Assembly (NCBI GenBank): GCA_035384605.1
Contig: DAOOIV010000029.1
Location: forward strand, 1 to 49,503
Reading direction: 5' to 3'
DNA: 49,503 nt
Origin: Phycisphaerae bacterium
GTDB taxonomy: Bacteria > Planctomycetota > Phycisphaerae > UBA1845 > PWPN01
A program made the translations under genes and the position numbers. The notes beneath the pieces are model-generated. The model worked only from the letters and a program-made list of their open reading frames with translations. It was not told where the DNA came from and did no database searches. Position 1 is the first letter of the stretch; the number at the start of each line of letters is the position of its first letter. Of this stretch, positions 33,974 through 45,367 are shown piece after piece.

Positions 33974-34064
33974 TTTCAGAACCGCGACCGTGCTCGCCAC
34001 GCCGAAGCCCGCCGAAGGCGGGAGGAAGCAGCAGTCTCCTTATAGCGGTCCGCGCTCGCGGACC
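33974..34064. repeat. Palindromic intergenic element, copy 2
   Basis: This element upstream of hypF starts TTTCAGAACCGCGACCG, like the element at 27664. It contains a perfect hairpin CCCGCC-GAA-GGCGGG (34008-34022) and ends in GGTCCGCG-CT-CGCGGACC (34047-34064). The next 70 bp are pyrimidine-rich on the plus strand. Confidence 0.55.
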
Positions 34065-34241
34065 CTCCTCGACTGTCAGCTCTCTTTCTCCTGCTCAACT
34101 GTCCCCTGCTCTCCTGTCTACCTTCCCCTATCTCGCGCGGCGCCGGGTGGGGGAGCAACGATCACTCGTCCTGCGTAGCTCCCAGAGCGCAGCAGGAGCC
34201 CCGATGCTTCTCCCGAGGTAGACTCTACGGCCTGCCGCATC

Positions 34242-35141
34242 TCAGAATCGAAACGAGGCCTCCAGCATCAGCGACTCGCGGTCCCCAATGCCGACCTCGA
34301 CTGTCAAATAGATATTCTCGCCTATCTCCAAGCGGCCACCAACGATTGTGTTCCACGGGTTGACGGCTTCCACTTTCGCACGGTAGTCCAAGTCGAGGAT
34401 CTCGAGGCGCCCCGTCATGATCTCCTGGACGCCCTGGTACATGGCGCCGCCCCACAGGGAAACGTACACGTCGCCGAGTGACGAATTCTGCAGGATGCGC
34501 TCCCTCACCCCGAGCCGCATGCTGAACACCACGACATCGACCGCATCCAAGGATGCGACCAGGCGTTTGAAGTCGAGGAAGGTCTGGGTGAAGTTCAGGT
34601 CCGCCAGGCCGAACACGATCGTGGGCCGATCCTTGATCGGGTTGAAGCCGGCGGCCAGGGTGCCCCCGAGACCCACCGTCGGCCCTTCGTACTCCAGGTG
34701 GATATCGAGCTTGGGGCCGATCGGGAGCATGGCAGGCCGTACTCCAATGTCGGCCGTTCCGTCCACGTAGCCGGCGATCGCGTACAGGTTCAGGAACGGG
34801 AGGACCCATGCGTCAAAGCGAGAGGTCCATGCTGTTTCTGCTATCTTGACATTGGTGACGCGAACGAGGCTGCCGACATCCAGCAACGGACCTCGTGGCC
34901 CCCCAAGTTTCGTCTCCGGTATGTCGAAGTTGTGTTTGGCCGAGTAGACGTTGCCCGAGACGCCCAGTGGCGGTGGCAGCTCGAAACCGCGCTCGCGGGC
35001 CTCTTTTTCACCCCAGACGGGCAACCCGGACCAGTGACTCACCTCTTTCCCGGGAACCAGCTCCAGCTCAAAGGTCGGCTGGCTGCCGGCCGATTCGGCG
35101 ATGGCCTCCCCAGACATCAGCCAACCCAAGGTGAGGAACAC
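34242..35141 (-). CDS. Probable outer-membrane protein
   Basis: 299 residues with a hydrophobic N-terminal stretch 'FLTLGWLMSGEAIA' and possible cleavage before ES. The second half is strand-like with alternating hydrophobic/polar residues ('PTVGLGGTLAAGFNPIKDRPTIVFGLADLNFTQTFLDF', 'NTIVGGRLEIGENIYLTVEVGIG') and ends with Phe (SFRF), a usual end for barrel proteins in outer membranes. I recognise no named family. The GTG at 35141 leaves the signal peptide without its basic N-region; the frame continues upstream with RRRSIGRFRSVFASV, but no ATG/GTG/TTG is available there. Start uncertain. Confidence 0.6.
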   Translation of the reverse strand: MFLTLGWLMSGEAIAESAGSQPTFELELVPGKEVSHWSGLPVWGEKEARERGFELPPPLGVSGNVYSAKHNFDIPETKLGGPRGPLLDVGSLVRVTNVKIAETAWTSRFDAWVLPFLNLYAIAGYVDGTADIGVRPAMLPIGPKLDIHLEYEGPTVGLGGTLAAGFNPIKDRPTIVFGLADLNFTQTFLDFKRLVASLDAVDVVVFSMRLGVRERILQNSSLGDVYVSLWGGAMYQGVQEIMTGRLEILDLDYRAKVEAVNPWNTIVGGRLEIGENIYLTVEVGIGDRESLMLEASFRF

Positions 35142-36386
35142 GGACGCGAAAACGGATCTGAATCGGCCGATGCTGCGTCTCCTGATGCTCGTTCCACTCT
35201 GGAGAATACCATCGCGGTGGTATCGGGTTCATATCCTACCGCCTGCGACGCACCGCGCCCACCACACGCCGTGCCCAAGCCTCGACGAGCCACGCAGTTC
35301 GTCGGGGGTAAGCTTGTCGAATCCATCCCCGTGGTCCTCCAACCGACAACCCCCGAATCACTCGCAAGGCCGCAGAGACCGCCGCTGTTACCCGGCTCGC
35401 CCACCGCCCCATCATCATTCAGCATTCCACATTCGCCCCGCGCCAGCCACGTAGCCACTCGCTCAGCGGCGGGAATGGAGCCCTTGTTCATCGCCGAACG
35501 GTTGAGCAGTCAGGTAATCGAACAGGCCATTGTGCCAACAGACTCCCGTTGACCGCAGATTGCTGACGTCTGAGGGCTTCTTTTCCCTTATTGGCATCCC
35601 GTACACCTTGGGATATGCTGTCACTGGAATAGTGGCAAACTGCCCCTGTCTGATGGAAAGCCGAAGCCGCACAGGTCCAAAGACGCGGACAACCGCCAAG
35701 GTCTCGTCCTCCCCAGGTTTCAGACGGTCTGGTGGGGGGTGGCGTCGCATCAGGCTGGCAGCAAGAGGTATTCTACGTATACTGTCGCAAGGGCATTCGG
35801 AGACCTGCGGTCATGAGTGGTGAGATGATCGAACGGCCGGATCAGCGCGGCTTTGACGAGTCCAAACATGTCAACGAGCACGGGGCGAATCCGGAAAGCG
35901 GGACAGGTTCGTTTTTGCATTGGTTCGTTTTCCCATTCGCCCACCGTCCTCCACCCGTTCGATTCCCACTCTTGATCCCACCCGCCTCTCAGATCCGAAA
36001 TGCTCCACCCACTGTGCCACCGGAAGCTTCCATACTATCCCCGCATTTTGCCCGATGCACGGGGGACGGAAAGCAATCAGTTGTCAGTTTTCAGGCCTCA
36101 GTCGAGCCAAGTCCCAGCGTCTCCGACCAACCGATCGCTACCGCCCCTTTCCCCCAGCACCCGAATGGCCTGACAGCCCAATAGTCGAACAGTCCAGCAG
36201 CCTTCCCCCACCCACTGACCACTGAAAACTCATCACTGACGACTTCGCCCTCCCCGCCACCGACAACTGGCGAAGCGCCCCCCGCCTTTTCCCGGCCATC
36301 CGCTCATCGCCTTCCGTGTACTCCGCATATTCCGCAGTCTATCAGGGCCTCTTCACCACCAAGTCACCAGGCCGGAACCGCCTCGC
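35142..36386. other. 1.2-kb stretch without a convincing gene
   Basis: Short open frames on both strands lack motifs, ribosome sites and family-like composition. Short look-alike motifs recur in opposite orientations: CAGTTTTCAG at about 36083 and CACTGAAAACTC at about 36220. The 35750-35800 area has an AT-rich patch (TATTCTACGTATACTG). It reads like decayed or non-coding sequence between two operons. Confidence 0.5.
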
Positions 36387-36786
36387 TCAGGCGCTGCCGC
36401 CGGTGTCCCAAATCAGCTCGACCTGCCAACGTTCGTTGACGAAAAGACCGAGGAGGCGAACGGGAAGATGCCACGACCCCATGCATCGCAATGCGCATGC
36501 GAGATCCCGCAGGTGCTGGTCCCTCTCCACGGGGTTGCCGGCGCAATCGTGATGGGCGACCACGCGCGAGCCATGGGCATTAACAGAAATGTCCATCCGC
36601 CGGCGGATCGACTCGATAAGGCTGTACTGGCTTCTGCTGAAAAGGCCGTCAGGGCCGGGCTCTGTGACGGCGTCCACGCAGTCCGCGTGGAACCGCTGGT
36701 TCAGCCAAGCGGACACCGGCTCCTGAACCCGTCCATCGCCGTCCATCCATGCAGTTGACTACGGTCACGAAGGCCCCGTGTGGCAT
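36387..36786 (-). pseudogene. Beta-carbonic-anhydrase-like gene, frameshifted by a 10-bp duplication
   Basis: The start is clear: ATG at 36786 with GGGGAGG about 5 nt upstream, reading MPHGAFVTVVNCMDGR. Then the frame fails. In the frame -1/+1 the match continues as GRVQEPVSAWLNQRFHADCVDAVTEPGPDGL...VVAHHDCAGNPVERDQHL...LPVRLLGLFVNERWQVELIWD to a normal stop at 36387. CxDxR (NCMDGR) and HxxC (HHDC) are the zinc-site motifs of beta-carbonic-anhydrase folds. At about 36732-36751 GATGGACGGC is followed by GATGGACGGG, a tandem 10-mer; deleting one copy gives an uninterrupted 129-codon frame. Either a genuine mutation or a sequence error. It lies 45 bp downstream of the MFS gene. A second start at 36746 would yield a truncated 119-residue form without the CxDxR cysteine. 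Confidence 0.75.
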
Positions 36787-36831
36787 TGACACCTCCCCGA
36801 CGACGGCGACCGTCCACGATGTCCACCACGG

Positions 36832-38172
36832 TCAGGCGATGGCCTTCGGTCTTGGCGGCTTCAACATCAGCCCGATTACCGCCGCAATGAGACAGGCAAC
36901 ACCGGCAATGATAAAGGCCGGCTTCCACGCCTCGACGCCCCTGGAGCCGACGGCATCGCCAAACCGGCCGGCCATGATGGGGCCGACGATTCCGCCGATG
37001 CCGTATGCACTGAAGACCCAAGGGTAGTTCTTGCCCACATTCTTGTTGCCGAAGAAGTCAGCCGTCGCGGCCGGAAAGAGAGCGAAATTGCCGCCGAAGT
37101 TGAAGCCCACCAAGGCCGCTCCGAGATAGAGGAGGGCGGGCGTGCCTCCCATATGGAAGAAAAGAAGCATGACGATGCCCTGGGCCCCCATCATGAGCAC
37201 CAGCGAGGCCTTTCGACCAAGCTTGTCCGAGACGGTACCCCAGATAATCCGGCCGAAACCGTTGGCCAAGGCGTAAAAGAGAGCCATGGCCGTGCCTGCG
37301 GTAAGGGATGCCTGGCGGGGATCCATTCCACCGGCCTGTAATGCGTCGATCCCGAAGAGTTTGATGATGCCGATCACCATCAGGCCGGCCAGCGCGCCGA
37401 AGATGAACATAGCCCACAGCATGTAAAACTGGGGTGTTCTGAGCATCTGGTCCCAATCGAATTGGGCGGATGAAGAGCCGGCCGCGCCGGGCGTTGAAGC
37501 CGGTTCCCAACCGGCGGGCCTGTAGTTCTCGGGCGGGTTCTTCATCCAGATCGAGCCGACGAGAATGAGCACGAGGAAGGCGATGCCAAAGATCAGGAAC
37601 ACCTTCCCGACACCCAAAGGCTTGATGAGTCCGTCCCACTCGATGTGCGTCCAGTCGGGCAATCCCTGCCCGAGGTAGATCCAGATCAGGGCTCCGAAAC
37701 CGAAACCGGCCACCGCGAGACCGGTGATCATGCCCTTCTTATCCGGGAACCACTTTACGCCTACGGCGATCGGGACGACGTATGCCAAGCCGATGCCCGC
37801 GCCGCCGATCAATCCGACGGTCACCAGGATGGCACAGAATGCACTTGGTCCGGTCAGTGACATGCTCGCAAGACCGCCGAGAATGTATCCGAGGCCAAGG
37901 ACAACGGCACCGAGCCTGGCCACTCGCGTCGGGCCCAACTTCGCCTGCCACATACCGGCCTTGATCATGACCAGCGCGAAAGCCGCAAGCCCCACTGAGA
38001 AGATGACCTGGGTCTGGACTTTGCTGAAGTTGAACGGCTCAGCGGTCAGCGGCGGGGTAAAGACGGACCAGGCATAGATCGCCCCAAGACACAATTGGAT
38101 GAGGACGGCGCCGATGACGACCAGCCAGCGGTTCATAAGCGGCGCGGGAGCTGAGATGGAGTCGTTTGTCAT
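36832..38172 (-). CDS. MFS transporter, oxalate/formate antiporter (OxlT)-like
   Basis: 446 residues with 12 membrane helices. The N-terminal part 'NRWLVVIGAVLIQLCLGAIYAWSVFTPPL' and 'GAGIGLAYVVPIAVGVKWFPDKKGMITGLAVAGFGFGALIW' are the signature of the OxlT/MCT-like subgroup, and the central loop 'GRIIWGTVSDKLGRKASLVLMM' is the MFS A-motif of the second half. Start at the ATG at 38172 with GGAG 8-9 nt upstream; the open frame to 38403 only passes through the acsA terminator region. It probably exchanges small carboxylates, such as acetate, formate or oxalate. It is encoded next to acetyl-CoA synthetase on the same strand. Confidence 0.88.
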   Translation of the reverse strand: MTNDSISAPAPLMNRWLVVIGAVLIQLCLGAIYAWSVFTPPLTAEPFNFSKVQTQVIFSVGLAAFALVMIKAGMWQAKLGPTRVARLGAVVLGLGYILGGLASMSLTGPSAFCAILVTVGLIGGAGIGLAYVVPIAVGVKWFPDKKGMITGLAVAGFGFGALIWIYLGQGLPDWTHIEWDGLIKPLGVGKVFLIFGIAFLVLILVGSIWMKNPPENYRPAGWEPASTPGAAGSSSAQFDWDQMLRTPQFYMLWAMFIFGALAGLMVIGIIKLFGIDALQAGGMDPRQASLTAGTAMALFYALANGFGRIIWGTVSDKLGRKASLVLMMGAQGIVMLLFFHMGGTPALLYLGAALVGFNFGGNFALFPAATADFFGNKNVGKNYPWVFSAYGIGGIVGPIMAGRFGDAVGSRGVEAWKPAFIIAGVACLIAAVIGLMLKPPRPKAIA

Positions 38173-38185
38173 GTGAGATGCTCCA

Positions 38186-38218
38186 AGCCAACGGCTCCTC
38201 GGGGGAAATGCGTTGGCT
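38186..38218. promoter_or_regulatory. Inverted repeat in the MFS leader
   Basis: AGCCAACG (38186-38193) and CGTTGGCT (38211-38218) form a perfect 8-bp inverted repeat with a 17-nt spacer, only 14 nt upstream of the MFS start. It could be an operator or an mRNA hairpin near the ribosome site. Confidence 0.45.
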
Positions 38219-38257
38219 GTGTACCAGATCTGGTTTTTTCTCGTCAATGAGACAAAA

Positions 38258-38292
38258 GGCCGTGGGGACGGTCGTCGACCATCCCCACGGCC
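38258..38292 (-). terminator. Intrinsic terminator of acsA
   Basis: An 11-bp perfect stem (GGCCGTGGGGA at 38258-38268 with TCCCCACGGCC at 38282-38292) with an inner GGTCG/CGACC pair. On the minus strand it is followed by TTTTGTCTC, 13 bp after the acsA stop. Confidence 0.85.
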
Positions 38293-38305
38293 GGTGACTG
38301 TCAGG

Positions 38306-40291
<1,986 letters not shown>

Positions 40292-40439
40292 TCAGACAAG
40301 CTCCTTCAGTCAGAAAATGAACGCCTGTCGGAGACAACCGTACGTTAGTCGTCTCTCGCGAGCACGCCGGTTCGCGGTCGTGCCCGATCAGGCCGGTGTT
40401 TTCCTCAAGACCGTCATCCGCCGACAGAGGTCCAGCCAA

Positions 40440-40458
40440 GGTATCGTTAACGAATACC
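40440..40458. promoter_or_regulatory. Dyad-symmetric site upstream of acsA
   Basis: GGTATCGTTAACGAATACC is an imperfect palindrome (arms GGTAT/ATACC around CGTTAACG, offset by one base), 150 bp upstream of the acsA start. Compatible with a dimeric repressor or activator; no family can be named. Confidence 0.4.
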
Positions 40459-41137
40459 ACGGCCGGGGAGGCGCCCACAATGGGTTTCTCTGTCGCGATC
40501 CCGGAAGCTCCGCTTGTGTCCGGGCGGAGCAAAGCCGGTTCGCCCATGCGGTGCATCCCGGAGTCGAATCCGGGAGGGGCCGCATTTTAGACGCTGTCGA
40601 GTTACCGTGCAACGGCGTCGCCGGCAACAGCAGACGCAGCCTTGTCGTGCGAGCGCGAGGTCTGGTGATTACCCTCGAAGGAGAGCCCGACCCCGCAACC
40701 TCGCACCACCGCCGCGAGCGGGATGAAGGCAGGTCAGAACGCCAAAGCGGTTGCACAACCGTAAGGCCCGCCACCGGGGATCCTGCCAAGATTCAAGGTT
40801 GGGGATTGGGATTGTCAGGCAACCGCCAAGAGATGTGCCTTGCGGTGTGTCCACAGGGATTTCAACGCCCAGCCCGGCGGTTTCTTCTTGCCCTCGTTAA
40901 CACAACTTGTTTTATGGTAGGAATTTGTGAACGACAAGGGCCCCGAATCTCATCGATGCAGGGGGTGGGCCGACACCGGTGTGTTGAGGTTGGGTAGATA
41001 GGCGCTGCTGCATAAGGCGCCGTGTCTCTACCCCGGCGATGCTGATCGTCGCTTTTCCGCCATTTTTCGCCAGGACACGAGCGCACCGAGGCCGCGATCG
41101 CGTCTGTGGGTGTTTCGGACCCGGTCAGAGAAGCTAA

Positions 41138-41230
41138 GGCGAACCGCCTTTTTGTGGGCAGCAACCCAAGTGTTCTGCGATCCAGAAACATGCGCGCAAG
41201 CCGCACAGATATCCGGCCGTAAGGTTCTGA
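41138..41230. repeat. Dispersed intergenic repeat, copy 2 (tandem unit A)
   Basis: A 93-bp unit starting GGCGAACCGCCTTTTTG. The mini-hairpin AAGGCG-AAC-CGCCTT plus T5, then CCAAGTG, GATCCAGAAACATGCGCGC, AAGCCGCACAGAT and GTAAGGTTCTGA. It repeats immediately downstream and has a diverged copy at 9127-9201. Confidence 0.75.
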
Positions 41231-41321
41231 GGCGGACCGCCTTTTTGCGGGCCGCAACCAAGCGTTCTGCGATCCAGAAACATGCGCGCAAGCCGCACAG
41301 ATGCCTGACCGTAAGGTTCTA
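41231..41321. repeat. Dispersed intergenic repeat, copy 3 (tandem unit B)
   Basis: Second tandem unit, starting GGCGGACCGCCTTTTTG, identical to unit A over GATCCAGAAACATGCGCGC and AAGCCGCACAGAT and ending GTAAGGTTCTA. The AGGCG-GAC-CGCCT hairpin and T-run are kept although bases in the stem changed. Confidence 0.75.
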
Positions 41322-41708
41322 ATGAGGCCCGCCAGACCAAAGGCAGGTATTGTTGGGCGGCTTGGGTCTTCTGGACTGATGGCTTCCCGGTCTACGCCGA
41401 CGGACCAACCGCGTGTGTTGGCGCGGCGAGAGAAGACGCTGGGGGAAAAGCACCCAGTGGTACCCCCGCCCGGACTGTCGCAGAGGCCGAAAAGCAAACC
41501 GGCTCGCGACTGCTGGAAGACCATCACTATTCCTGTTACAGTACGCGGCTACGATGGAACCGGCTCGAAGCCGGCAAGATCGTGCATCCGCAAGACGGGG
41601 GTAACCGCTGGCCCCCGAAAATGAATCCAGCTACGTTCAACCGAGAACGACGATCGGCCGGCCTCGGTCAGCCGAAGCGGGAATCGGTTTCCAAAGGAGT
41701 GATCTCGA

Positions 41709-44700
41709 ATGGCTCAAAGAAACATCACCACGATAGATGGCAATGAAGCGGCGGCCTCGGTGGCGCACCGGCTCAGTGAGGTTATCGCGATTTATCCGAT
41801 CACCCCCTCTTCGCCCATGGGAGAGTTCGCAGATGAATGGTCGGCCAAGGGGCAGAAGAACATCTGGGGTACAGCGCCGCAGGTCACCGAGATGCAGTCG
41901 GAGGCCGGTGCGGCGGCGGCGGTCCACGGGGCCCTGCAGGCCGGTGCGTTGGTGACGACGTTTACGGCGAGTCAGGGTCTGCTGCTGATGATCCCGAGCA
42001 TGTACAAAATTGCCGGCGAGCTGACCTCGTTCTGCATGCACGTGACGGCCCGCACTCTTGCGACACACGCCTTGTCGATTTTCGGTGATCACTCCGACGT
42101 CATGGCCTGTCGTCAGACGGGTTTTGCTCTGCTGGCCTCGGGCTCGGTGCAGGAAGCCCACGACATGGCGTGCATCGGCACGGCAGCCTCGCTTCAGAGC
42201 CGCGTACCATTCCTGCACTTCTTCGACGGATTCCGGACCTCGCATGAAGTGGCCAAGATGGAGTTGCTGTCGGACGACGATTTGCGTTTCATGGTTGAGG
42301 AGCAGTACGTCAAGGCGCACCGCGATCGGGCGCTGACGCCGGACCGACCTTTGCTTCGGGGCACGGCCCAGAACCCGGACACCTTCTTCCAGGCTCGCGA
42401 GGCCTGCAACCGCTTCTATGACGCGTGCCCGGAGATCGTCCAGGCGACAATGGACAAGTTTGCCGGCCGGGTCGGCCGCAAGTACCACCTGTTTGATTAT
42501 GTCGGCGCGCCGGATGCGGAACGGGTGATCATTCTGATGGGCTCGGGGGCGGAAACCGCCCACGCGACCGCCGAATACCTGGTCGCCAAGGGGGAGAAGG
42601 TCGGGGTGGTGAAAGTTCGCCTCTATCGTCCTTTCTCGGCCAAGCATCTGCTGCAAGCGTTGCCCAAGAGCGTGAAATCGATCGCCGTTCTGGACCGGAC
42701 CAAGGAGCCTGGTGCGATCGGAGAGCCGTTGTACCTTGACGTGGTAGCGGCCATCCGGGAGGCGCGGGCACGGGGCACGTCGCCGCTGGCCAACGACCCG
42801 CGGATCATCGGCGGTCGATACGGGTTGTCGAGCAAGGACTTCACGCCGGCAATGGTCAAGGCGGTGTACGATGAGCTGGCCAAGAGCAACCCGATACAGC
42901 ATTTCACGGTGGGCATCGTGGACGACGTGACGCATCTGTCGCTGGCCGTAGACGAGAGCTTTGACATCGAGCCGGCGGACGTCGTCAAAGCGGTGTTCTT
43001 CGGTCTCGGCGCCGATGGCACCGTGGGGGCGAACAAGAACTCGATCAAGATCATCGGCGAGGAGACGGGCAACCACGCTCAGGGCTACTTCGTCTACGAC
43101 TCGAAGAAGTCGGGCGCGATGACGATCTCGCATCTTCGCTTCGGGCCGAATCCGATCCGTCTGCCTTACCTGATCAAGAAGGCGAGCTTCGTGGCCTGCC
43201 ATCAGTTCGTGTTCCTCGAGAAATACGACGTGCTGAGCTACGCGGCTCCGGGGGCGGTATTCCTGTTGAACTCGCCTTACGGCAAGGATGAGGTCTGGGA
43301 TCATCTGCCGCTGGAGGTGCAGCAGGACATCATCGACAAGAAGCTGAAGTTCTACGTCATTGACGGTTACGCGGTGGCCAAGGAGACCGGGATGGGGTCG
43401 CGGGTAAACACCATCATGCAGACCTGCTTCTTCGCCATTTCGGGCGTTCTGCCGCGTGAGGAGGCCATCGACCAGATCAAGAAAGCGATCAAGAAGACGT
43501 ACGGCAAGAAAGGCGAAGAGGTGGTCAAGCGCAACTACGCCGCGGTGGACGCCACGCTTGCCAAGCTGCACGAAGTGAGCGTTCCGCCACGGGCGACGGC
43601 CACGCAGAAGCGGCTGCCGATGGTCTCGGATGCCGCTCCGGACTTCGTCAAGCGCGTGACTGCGGTAATGATGGCCGGCCTGGGCGACGCCCTGCCGGTG
43701 AGCGCCTTCCCGGTCGACGGCACCTACGACACGGCCACGACTCAGTGGGAGAAGCGGAACATCGCCCTTGAAATCCCGATCTGGGACCCATCGCTCTGCA
43801 TCCAGTGCAACAAGTGCTCGATCGTCTGCCCGCATGCGGCCATCCGACCGAAGGTGTTCGACGCCGCGTTGCTTTCGAAGGCGCCGGCGGATTTCCGCTC
43901 GACGGACTACAAGGGCAAGGAGTACAAGGGCTGCAAGTTTGTGGTCCAGGTGGCTCCGGAGGATTGCACGGGCTGCGGGCTTTGCGTCAGCGTGTGCCCG
44001 GCCAAGGACAAGTCCAATCCGAAGCACAAAGCCATCAATATGGAGCCGCAGATTGCGATCCGAGCCCGCGAGCGCGCCAACTATACGTTCTTCCTCGACC
44101 TGCCCGACGTGGACCGGACGACCATCGAGCGGGTCAACGTCAAGAGCTCGCAGCTTTTCCGACCGCTGTTCGAGTATTCGGGGGCTTGTACCGGGTGCGG
44201 CGAGACTCCTTACGTCAAGCTGCTGACCCAGTTGTTCGGCGACCGCCTGCTGATCGGGAACGCGACGGGCTGTTCATCGATCTACGGCGGCAATCTGCCG
44301 ACGACGCCCTACTGCAAAGACCACAACGGGCGCGGCCCTGCATGGAACAACTCGCTGTTTGAGGACGCGGCCGAATTCGCCTTCGGCTTCAGACTGGCGA
44401 TCGACAAGCATATTGAGCAGGCCCGCGAACTGCTGGTCCAACTCGGTTCGCAGATCGGCGACAACCTGACCAGCGAGCTGTTGAGCGCCGACCAGTCCAC
44501 CGAAGCGGGGATCAAGGCCCAGCGCGACCGGGTGGTCGCACTGCGTCAGAAACTGGCCGGGATCGACAGCGAGCCGGCTCGACGGCTGAACCTTCTGGCC
44601 GACTACCTGGTGAAAAAGAGCGTCTGGGGAATGGGCGGCGACGGTTGGGCCTACGACATCGGCTACGGCGGCCTGGACCACGTTTGCAGCATGAGGCGGG

Positions 44701-45293
44701 ACATCAACCTGCTGGTACTGGACACCGAGGTTTACTCGAACACGGGCGGTCAGGCGTCGAAATCCACGCCGATCGGGGCATCGGCCAAGTTCGCCTCAGC
44801 AGGCAAGTCGGTAGGCAAGAAGGATCTGGGCCTGATGGCCATGAGCTACGGACATGTGTACGTAGCCAGCGTGTCCATGGGCGCGAAGGACACCCACACC
44901 GTCCAAGCGTTCCTGGAAGCGGAATCCTATCCCGGGCCCTCGCTGATCATCGCCTACTCGCACTGTATTGCCCACGGCTACGACCTCGTCCATGGCTTGG
45001 AGCAACAGAAGATGGCCGTGGACAGCGGCATCTGGCCGCTCTACCGGTACGATCCGCGGCGACAAGCCGCCGGAGAGCCGCCGCTCGTGCTTGACTCGAC
45101 GCCCAGCGGGATTCCGGTGCAGGAATACATGCGTAATGAGACCCGGTTCCGGATGGTTGAGAAGATCGATCCCGCCCGGTTCCAACGGCTGTCGATCGAG
45201 GCGCAGCTTGCCGCCACGAGACGCGTGGCGGTGTACGATCATCTGGCAAAGCTCAGCGTGCCCAAGGGCAACGGAGACGGTCAGAAGGCGTAG
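41709..45293 (+). CDS. nifJ: Pyruvate:ferredoxin (flavodoxin) oxidoreductase, single-chain
   Basis: 1194 residues, the full homodimeric PFOR type with all domains fused (gamma-alpha-delta-beta order). The N-terminus 'TIDGNEAAASVAHRLSEVIAIYPITPSSPMGEFADEWSA' is domain I. Two ferredoxin-type [4Fe-4S] sites: CIQCNKCSIVCPHA (from C697) and CTGCGLCVSVCPAKD (from C753). The TPP part has CTGCGETPYVKLL (C827, with C830) and 'GGDGWAYDIGYGGLDH' near 976, followed by 'DTEVYSNTGGQASKSTPIGASAKFA'. It oxidises pyruvate with CoA to acetyl-CoA and CO2, reducing ferredoxin, or runs in reverse. AAAGGAG lies 9-10 nt before the ATG. Next gene 74 bp downstream is a DHOD-like flavoprotein, a pairing seen in anaerobes. 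Confidence 0.97.
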   Translation: MAQRNITTIDGNEAAASVAHRLSEVIAIYPITPSSPMGEFADEWSAKGQKNIWGTAPQVTEMQSEAGAAAAVHGALQAGALVTTFTASQGLLLMIPSMYKIAGELTSFCMHVTARTLATHALSIFGDHSDVMACRQTGFALLASGSVQEAHDMACIGTAASLQSRVPFLHFFDGFRTSHEVAKMELLSDDDLRFMVEEQYVKAHRDRALTPDRPLLRGTAQNPDTFFQAREACNRFYDACPEIVQATMDKFAGRVGRKYHLFDYVGAPDAERVIILMGSGAETAHATAEYLVAKGEKVGVVKVRLYRPFSAKHLLQALPKSVKSIAVLDRTKEPGAIGEPLYLDVVAAIREARARGTSPLANDPRIIGGRYGLSSKDFTPAMVKAVYDELAKSNPIQHFTVGIVDDVTHLSLAVDESFDIEPADVVKAVFFGLGADGTVGANKNSIKIIGEETGNHAQGYFVYDSKKSGAMTISHLRFGPNPIRLPYLIKKASFVACHQFVFLEKYDVLSYAAPGAVFLLNSPYGKDEVWDHLPLEVQQDIIDKKLKFYVIDGYAVAKETGMGSRVNTIMQTCFFAISGVLPREEAIDQIKKAIKKTYGKKGEEVVKRNYAAVDATLAKLHEVSVPPRATATQKRLPMVSDAAPDFVKRVTAVMMAGLGDALPVSAFPVDGTYDTATTQWEKRNIALEIPIWDPSLCIQCNKCSIVCPHAAIRPKVFDAALLSKAPADFRSTDYKGKEYKGCKFVVQVAPEDCTGCGLCVSVCPAKDKSNPKHKAINMEPQIAIRARERANYTFFLDLPDVDRTTIERVNVKSSQLFRPLFEYSGACTGCGETPYVKLLTQLFGDRLLIGNATGCSSIYGGNLPTTPYCKDHNGRGPAWNNSLFEDAAEFAFGFRLAIDKHIEQARELLVQLGSQIGDNLTSELLSADQSTEAGIKAQRDRVVALRQKLAGIDSEPARRLNLLADYLVKKSVWGMGGDGWAYDIGYGGLDHVCSMRRDINLLVLDTEVYSNTGGQASKSTPIGASAKFASAGKSVGKKDLGLMAMSYGHVYVASVSMGAKDTHTVQAFLEAESYPGPSLIIAYSHCIAHGYDLVHGLEQQKMAVDSGIWPLYRYDPRRQAAGEPPLVLDSTPSGIPVQEYMRNETRFRMVEKIDPARFQRLSIEAQLAATRRVAVYDHLAKLSVPKGNGDGQKA

Positions 45294-45367
45294 GACCAGG
45301 TGCGAGAAACGGCAGAGACCGGCGAGCTACGAGTTCACCCTCATCTGACAGACTGGAGACATGAGTC

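Larger units (their letters stand above)
40292..41708. other. 1.4-kb divergent gap between acsA and por
   Basis: No gene supported; a 221-residue minus-strand open frame (40862-41527) owes its length to the tandem repeats inside. Contents: the dyad at 40440-40458, an AT-rich patch near 40898-40930 (TTAACACAACTTG and TATGGTAGGAATTTG) and two repeat units at 41138-41321. The gap must hold the promoters of both acsA (minus) and por (plus). Confidence 0.6.

Noticed and set aside
40862..41527. A 221-codon minus-strand open frame in the acsA-por gap
   Set aside because: Repeated peptide blocks come from the tandem DNA repeat; no ribosome site, no family.
41637..44027. A 796-codon open frame on the minus strand opposite the pyruvate:ferredoxin oxidoreductase gene
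   Set aside because: Its product is Arg/His/Asp-rich with no domain; it mirrors the strong codon bias of the real gene on the other strand, which has all cofactor motifs.
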